Shown here: piece after piece, positions 5,227 through 9,609 of the stretch
Position numbering within the stretch: position 1 is the stretch's first letter
Layout of the letters: each line of letters opens with the position of its first letter
From: an uncultured Rhodobacter sp.
GTDB lineage: Bacteria > Pseudomonadota > Alphaproteobacteria > Rhodobacterales > Rhodobacteraceae
DNA: 9,609 nt
Direction: 5' to 3'
NCBI GenBank assembly: GCA_937901435.1
Contig: CALGTJ010000523.1
Coordinates: 1-9,609 of the forward strand
Notes under the pieces: model-generated
The model's input: the letters and a program-made list of their open reading frames with translations, nothing else
Databases searched by the model: none
What the model was told of the DNA's origin: nothing
Made by a program: the position numbers and the translations under genes

Positions 5227-7881
5227 GTGACCGAAGCCACTGCTGCTCTGACGCCGATGATGGCGCAATTTCTTGACATCAAGGCGCAATATCCGGACGC
5301 GTTGCTGTTCTACCGGATGGGCGATTTTTACGAGATGTTTTTTGACGACGCGGTGGCCGCCTCTGCCGCGTTGGATATTGCATTGACCAAGCGGGGCAAG
5401 CATCTGGGCGAAGATATCCCCATGTGCGGGGTGCCCGTTCATTCTGCCGAGGGCTATTTGTTAACCCTGATCCGCAAGGGCTTTCGCGTCGCGGTGTGCG
5501 AACAACTCGAAGATCCGGCAGAGGCGAAGAAGCGCGGGTCAAAATCGGTCGTAAAGCGGGACGTGGTGCGGCTGGTCACCCCCGGCACATTGACCGAAGA
5601 AAGCCTGCTGGAGGCGCGTCGTCATAATTTTCTGGCGGCCTATGCCGAGGTCCGCGACGAGGGTGCTCTGGCGTGGGCCGATGTGTCAACAGGTGCGTTC
5701 CGTGTCATGCCCTGCCCCCGCGCGCGTTTGTCGCCGGAACTGGCTCGGATTGCGCCGAGCGAAGTCATCCTGTCCGAAAGCCTTCAGGCTGAACTGGCCG
5801 AATTAGTCTCTGATCTTGGCGCATCTGCGACCCCTCTTTCGCGCGCCAGCTTTGACAGTGATGCCGCAGAAAAGCGCCTGACAGAGCTGTTTAAGGTTGG
5901 CACGCTGGACGCATTTGGCAGTTTCTCACGCGTGGATCGTGCCGCGATGGGGGCCATCGTCGATTATCTGGATATCACCCAAAAGGGAAAACTGCCCCTG
6001 CTGCGCGCGCCCATACGGGAATCCGCCACCAAAACCATGCAGATCGACGCCGCCACCCGGCGCAATCTGGAACTGACCCACGCGTTGACCGGGGGACGCG
6101 AGGGGTCACTTTTGGCCGCAATTGATCGCACCGTCACCTCTGGCGGGGCGCGTCTGCTGGAACGCCGTTTGTCCAGCCCATCGCGCGATTTAGACACTAT
6201 TCAGGCCCGTTTGGATGCAATTGACTGCCTTGCCAGCAATCGCAAGCTGGCCGAAAGCCTGCGCCACCACCTGCGCCGCATTGCCGATATCGACCGCGCG
6301 TTGTCACGTCTTGCACTGGATCGCGGAGGTCCCCGTGATCTTGCCGCCATCCGCAACGGTCTGGCTGAGGCAGAGATGATGTCTCAGAACCCGGATGGGG
6401 CGGTTGCGCCAAAATTGATACGGCAAGCCTTTACCGCCTTGGTCGGCCATGAGGAATTACAAAGCCTGCTAGAGGCAATGCTGGTGGAAGAACCTGCGTT
6501 GCTGGTGCGGGACGGCGGGTTTATTGCAAATGGATATGACGCCGATCTGGACGAGGCCCGCACCCTGCGCGACGAAGGGCGCAGCGTCATTGCCGCAATG
6601 CAGGCGGAATATGCCACACAAACCAATATCAGTGCGCTTAAAATCAAGCATAACAACGTGCTGGGCTATTTCATCGAGACCACCGCGACGCATGCGGAAA
6701 AGATGCTATCGGCCCCCCTGTCAGAGACCTTTATCCATCGCCAGACCACGGCGAATGCCGTGCGCTTTACCACCGTGCCGCTGAGTGAGATGGAAACCAA
6801 GATCCTCAATGCCGGCAACCGGGCGCTAGAGATCGAAAAGCGTCTCTATGACACTCTGAAAACCGCTGTTTTAGAGCATTCAGGCCCTTTGGGAGGTCTT
6901 GCACAGGCTCTGTCAGAGATCGACCTTGCCGCCGCTTTGGCTGATCTGGCTGTGTCTGAAAACTGGTGTCGACCTGTGGTGGATGACAGTCGAAGTTTTC
7001 ACATCATAGGTGGTCGTCATCCCGTTGTGGAACGTGCGCTTCGGGTGCAAAACGGCGGGGCCTTCATCGCAAACGACTGTGACCTTGCCGATGGATCTGA
7101 CGGTGCGGATATCTGGCTGCTGACTGGCCCCAACATGGCCGGTAAATCGACATTCCTGCGTCAGAACGCTCTGATCGCGATCCTTGCGCAGATGGGGGCC
7201 TATGTGCCCGCGTCACAGGCGCAGATCGGCGTCGTTTCGCAACTGTTCAGTCGCGTCGGCGCATCGGATGATCTGGCGCGGGGGCGGTCGACCTTTATGG
7301 TCGAGATGGTGGAAACGGCCGCGATCCTGAACCAGTCCGATGACCGCGCCTTGGTAATTCTTGACGAGATCGGGCGCGGAACCTCGACCTATGACGGTCT
7401 TTCTATCGCCTGGGCCACGCTGGAACACCTGCACGACGTCAACGCCTGCCGCGCCTTGTTCGCCACCCATTACCACGAGCTGACACAGCTGACCGAACGC
7501 CTCACGGGCGTCGAGAACGCCACCGTGACCGCAAAGGAATGGGAGGGCGAGGTGATCTTTCTGCATGAAGTGCGCAAGGGCGCGGCGGATCGGTCGTATG
7601 GCGTGCAAGTCGCGCGGCTGGCCGGTCTGCCCGATACGGTCGTTGCGCGCGCCAAAGACATGCTGGCCCAGCTTGAAAAGGGTGCAAGAGAGGGCAAGAG
7701 CGGTTCCAAGATGGTGCTGGACGACTTGCCTCTGTTTTCGATGGCTGCCCCGCCCCCACTGCCTGTTATCAAGGACACAGGGGTCAATAAAAAACTCGCC
7801 GAGGTGTTCCCCGACGAGTTGACGCCCAAAGACGCGCTGGCCCTGATTTACGAGCTTAAGGCCCTTAGCCAGCAGGGGTAG
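5227..7881 (+). CDS. mutS: DNA mismatch repair protein MutS
   Basis: MutS binds mismatches and small loops in DNA as a dimer and uses ATP to recruit MutL. At 884 residues it is slightly longer than the E. coli protein (853). The N-terminal mismatch-reading motif is intact: GDFYEMF at residues 32-38, where Phe34 and Glu36 match the Phe-x-Glu wedge. The connector, lever and clamp domains follow. The C-terminal ATPase carries Walker [10 protein letters not shown] (634-642), Walker B LVILDE (709-714, with Asp713-Glu714), then GRGTSTYDG and ATHYHEL. The C-terminal helix-turn-helix end, [12 protein letters not shown], is complete. Start GTG 5227 is chosen because the next in-frame ATG (5257) has no ribosome-binding site and the only stop-free codons upstream contain no usual start. 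mutL is not in the window. The last 17 bases overlap the end of grpE on the other strand. Confidence 0.97.
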   Translation: MTEATAALTPMMAQFLDIKAQYPDALLFYRMGDFYEMFFDDAVAASAALDIALTKRGKHLGEDIPMCGVPVHSAEGYLLTLIRKGFRVAVCEQLEDPAEAKKRGSKSVVKRDVVRLVTPGTLTEESLLEARRHNFLAAYAEVRDEGALAWADVSTGAFRVMPCPRARLSPELARIAPSEVILSESLQAELAELVSDLGASATPLSRASFDSDAAEKRLTELFKVGTLDAFGSFSRVDRAAMGAIVDYLDITQKGKLPLLRAPIRESATKTMQIDAATRRNLELTHALTGGREGSLLAAIDRTVTSGGARLLERRLSSPSRDLDTIQARLDAIDCLASNRKLAESLRHHLRRIADIDRALSRLALDRGGPRDLAAIRNGLAEAEMMSQNPDGAVAPKLIRQAFTALVGHEELQSLLEAMLVEEPALLVRDGGFIANGYDADLDEARTLRDEGRSVIAAMQAEYATQTNISALKIKHNNVLGYFIETTATHAEKMLSAPLSETFIHRQTTANAVRFTTVPLSEMETKILNAGNRALEIEKRLYDTLKTAVLEHSGPLGGLAQALSEIDLAAALADLAVSENWCRPVVDDSRSFHIIGGRHPVVERALRVQNGGAFIANDCDLADGSDGADIWLLTGPNMAGKSTFLRQNALIAILAQMGAYVPASQAQIGVVSQLFSRVGASDDLARGRSTFMVEMVETAAILNQSDDRALVILDEIGRGTSTYDGLSIAWATLEHLHDVNACRALFATHYHELTQLTERLTGVENATVTAKEWEGEVIFLHEVRKGAADRSYGVQVARLAGLPDTVVARAKDMLAQLEKGAREGKSGSKMVLDDLPLFSMAAPPPLPVIKDTGVNKKLAEVFPDELTPKDALALIYELKALSQQG

Positions 7882-8455
7882 AGCTAACGCCCACCTGCGC
7901 CGGACGCAAAAGACGCTCGTGCAGCATGAAACCAGCCTGGCTGACCTGAATGATATCGCCCGCCTTGGTGCCGGGCAGCGGAGCCTCGAACATCGCCTGA
8001 TGAATTTGCGGATCAAATCGATCCCCGACTTGGGATGTAATCGGCTCTATCCCGTGCTTTTTGAACACATTGATCAGCTCGCGCAGCGTCAGTTCGACGC
8101 CTTCCAGCAAAGCACCTGACCCCTGACGCGTCTCGTCTGTCGCCGCCTCAAGCGCGCGGGACAAGTTGTCATAGATCGGCAACATATCGCGCGCCATTCT
8201 AGAACTGCCATATTGCTCTGCCTCGCGACGATCCCGTTCACTGCGCTTGCGCATGTTTTCAGAATCCGCCAGCGCCCGCATGAAACGGTCACGAAAATCG
8301 TCCCGCTCTGCGGTTACCTTTTCAAGTTCTGCCTGTACCTCATCCCACATGGGTGCCTCTCCGATATCGCCCGTCACATCGATCTGGATGTCCGATTCAG
8401 AAATATCGGACAGATCCAGGTCCGGCATTGTCGGTTTCTTTTGCTCGTCAGCCAT
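7865..8455 (-). CDS. grpE: Nucleotide exchange factor GrpE
   Basis: GrpE is the homodimeric cytoplasmic co-chaperone that releases ADP from DnaK and so resets the DnaK-DnaJ folding cycle. The protein has 196 residues, normal for the family. Residues 1-35 are acidic and probably disordered. About 37-85 form the long charged coiled-coil helix ([20 protein letters not shown]). About 90-135 belong to the helical bundle ([12 protein letters not shown] is characteristic). About 137-190 form the beta domain that contacts DnaK, with the family signature around [13 protein letters not shown] and [18 protein letters not shown]. It starts 11 bases after hrcA, and its Shine-Dalgarno AAGAGGA overlaps the hrcA stop codon, so the two are co-transcribed and probably translationally coupled. 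dnaK and dnaJ are not in the window. Its stop codon lies within the mutS 3' end. Confidence 0.96.
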   Translation of the reverse strand: MADEQKKPTMPDLDLSDISESDIQIDVTGDIGEAPMWDEVQAELEKVTAERDDFRDRFMRALADSENMRKRSERDRREAEQYGSSRMARDMLPIYDNLSRALEAATDETRQGSGALLEGVELTLRELINVFKKHGIEPITSQVGDRFDPQIHQAMFEAPLPGTKAGDIIQVSQAGFMLHERLLRPAQVGVSSTPAG

Positions 8456-8466
8456 CTTAATCCTCT

Positions 8467-9528
8467 TTACGCACGGTCAGCGATCAGCCGCCCAACCAGT
8501 TGCGCCGTGTAATCTACAATTGGAACGATCCGTCCATAGTTCAACCGGGTCGGCCCGATAACCCCTACAGCTCCGATGATCTTTCGGTCAGAGTTCATAT
8601 ATGGAGAGACCACCAAAGAGGAACCCGAAAGTGAGAAAAGCTTGTTCTCAGAGCCAATAAAAATCCGCACGCCTTCGCCGTCTTCGGTTAGTTCCAGAAA
8701 TTCCGCAATATCCCGTTTACGTTCAAGGTCATCGAACAGGGTTCTGATGCGATCAAGGTCTTCTTCGCTTTCGCCGCCCAGCAGATTCGACCGACCGCGC
8801 ACGATTAACCGTTCGTAAGGCTGGCCTTCGTTTTCCCAGATCGCCAGACCGCTTTCAACCAGATCGCTGGCCAGATCATCCAATTCGCGGCGCCGTTTGG
8901 AAATCTCTTGCAAAAACACTTTGCGCAGTTCAGTCAGCGTTTTACCCTCTGCCAAGGCGTTCAAGTAGTTCGCAGCCTCGCGCATGGATGATGGTGTTTG
9001 GCCAAGTGGTGGCGTGAAAACCCGATTTTCCACATGACCATCGGCAAAAACCAGCACCACCAACGCGCGGTCCGCCCCCAGTGTGACAAATTCGATATGT
9101 TTGATCGGCGCTTCATGCTTTGGCGTCAAGACAAGGCTGGCACCATGGGTAAGCCCCGACAAGGTTGAACCGATCCGATCCATCATCGTTCCGACATCAC
9201 GACCATTTGATCCAAGAGTTGCATCGATCTTTTCGCGATCCGTCGCGTTCAGGTCTTCGACCTCCAGCAAGCCATCGACGAACATCCGTAACCCTTGCTG
9301 AGTCGGAATACGTCCGGCAGACACATGTGGCGAATCCAGCAACCCCAGATATTCGAGATCCTGCATCACATTGCGGATCGTCGCGGCAGAGACCTTTTCA
9401 CTAAGGGTTCGCGTCAGGGTCCGCGACCCAACAGGTTCACCATTCGACAGATATCCCTCGACCACCCGACGAAACACCTCTCGGCTGCGGTCATTCATTT
9501 CTGCAAGGATCTGCGATTTGTCCGTCAT
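8467..9528 (-). CDS. hrcA: Heat-inducible transcription repressor HrcA
   Basis: HrcA represses chaperone genes by binding the CIRCE inverted repeat, and in known systems its activity depends on GroEL. The 353-residue protein has the expected N-terminal winged helix (about residues 12-85: MNDRSREVFRRVVEGYL, GEPVGSRTL, SAATIRNVMQDLEYLGLL, GRIPTQQGLRMFVD). A GAF-like central domain and the conserved C-terminal part follow (VVSPYMNSDRKIIGAVGVIGPTRLNYGRIVPIVDYTA). ATG 9528 is chosen, with GGA 4 bases upstream. A TTG at 9549 would add seven residues but has no ribosome-binding site, and ATG 9495 lies inside the expected start region. grpE follows immediately. No CIRCE element is visible in the 81 bases upstream, so any autoregulation would need a site outside the window. 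Confidence 0.96.
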   Translation of the reverse strand: MTDKSQILAEMNDRSREVFRRVVEGYLSNGEPVGSRTLTRTLSEKVSAATIRNVMQDLEYLGLLDSPHVSAGRIPTQQGLRMFVDGLLEVEDLNATDREKIDATLGSNGRDVGTMMDRIGSTLSGLTHGASLVLTPKHEAPIKHIEFVTLGADRALVVLVFADGHVENRVFTPPLGQTPSSMREAANYLNALAEGKTLTELRKVFLQEISKRRRELDDLASDLVESGLAIWENEGQPYERLIVRGRSNLLGGESEEDLDRIRTLFDDLERKRDIAEFLELTEDGEGVRIFIGSENKLFSLSGSSLVVSPYMNSDRKIIGAVGVIGPTRLNYGRIVPIVDYTAQLVGRLIADRA

Positions 9529-9609
9529 TTCATCCGATACATAAAGCAAACGCTATTAACCCGGATTATTCATCGAGGCGAGGGTGTGTGATGGCGGCGG
9601 TAGCGTAAG
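9529..9609. promoter_or_regulatory. Upstream region of hrcA, to the window edge
   Basis: This stretch should hold the hrcA-grpE promoter reading leftward. I searched it by eye for a CIRCE repeat (TTAGCACTC with its complement) and a sigma-32-like promoter and found neither convincingly. A TTAATA on the minus strand (9558-9553) could be a -10, but no matching -35 is clear. A divergent gene may begin just beyond the right edge; rph often occupies that place in related bacteria, but nothing here shows it. Confidence 0.35.

Noticed and set aside
7213..8016. 267-codon minus-strand open frame over the mutS ATPase domain
   Set aside because: It is a shadow of mutS and the end of grpE in another frame. 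Its Arg/Cys-rich, low-complexity composition is typical of antisense frames in GC-rich genes.
9550..9606. ACGCTA/TAGCGT inverted repeat upstream of hrcA as an operator
   Set aside because: It is six bases with a spacer of 45; this is readily explained by chance and does not match CIRCE.
9590..9607. ATG at 9590 as the start of a divergent gene such as rph
   Set aside because: The frame reads MAAVA and then stops at once, so no gene starts there.

Overview
The window is a compact stretch of alphaproteobacterial chromosome, most likely from Rhodobacterales (the Roseobacter group). That placement is an inference from GC-rich coding sequence, the protein sequences themselves, and an hrcA-grpE pair lying next to mutS. 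I see no tRNA or rRNA gene, insertion sequence, phage gene, CRISPR array or attachment site. Almost all of it is core genome: eight confidently called genes, one small secreted protein of unknown role, and a possible 3' end of a gene that enters from the left. No stretch longer than about 125 bases lacks a gene.

Layout, left to right. A possible C-terminal tail (3-119, +) runs up to a small Hpt phosphotransfer protein (124-456, +). This converges on ilvA, threonine ammonia-lyase (465-1712, -). A 109-base divergent promoter region separates ilvA from argG, argininosuccinate synthase (1822-3051, +). After argG comes a perfect 12-bp hairpin whose T-rich side serves the opposite strand. It therefore probably terminates the next gene, a small exported DUF7282-like protein (3148-3558, -). 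Upstream of that, also on the minus strand, is a sulfotransferase-like protein (3637-4365, -) with an unusually AT-rich 3' end. It diverges from an exported methionine sulfoxide reductase, msrA (4480-5151, +), followed by mutS (5227-7881, +). mutS overlaps, tail to tail by 17 bases, the heat-shock pair hrcA (8467-9528, -) and grpE (7865-8455, -), which read as an operon.

Functionally, ilvA and argG are amino-acid biosynthesis, msrA and mutS are repair functions (oxidised protein, mismatched DNA), and hrcA-grpE are chaperone regulation and chaperone nucleotide exchange. They do not form one pathway; the window is a set of neighbouring housekeeping units.

I do not see an obviously new biological system. 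The most interesting signals are non-coding. Both msrA and mutS have a hairpin whose 3' arm covers the ribosome-binding region just ahead of the start codon. The short region between the sulfotransferase-like gene and msrA carries two TCAC-N6-GTGAC dyads spaced exactly 16 bases apart, which looks like a tandem operator. These are sequence observations; any regulatory role is inference.
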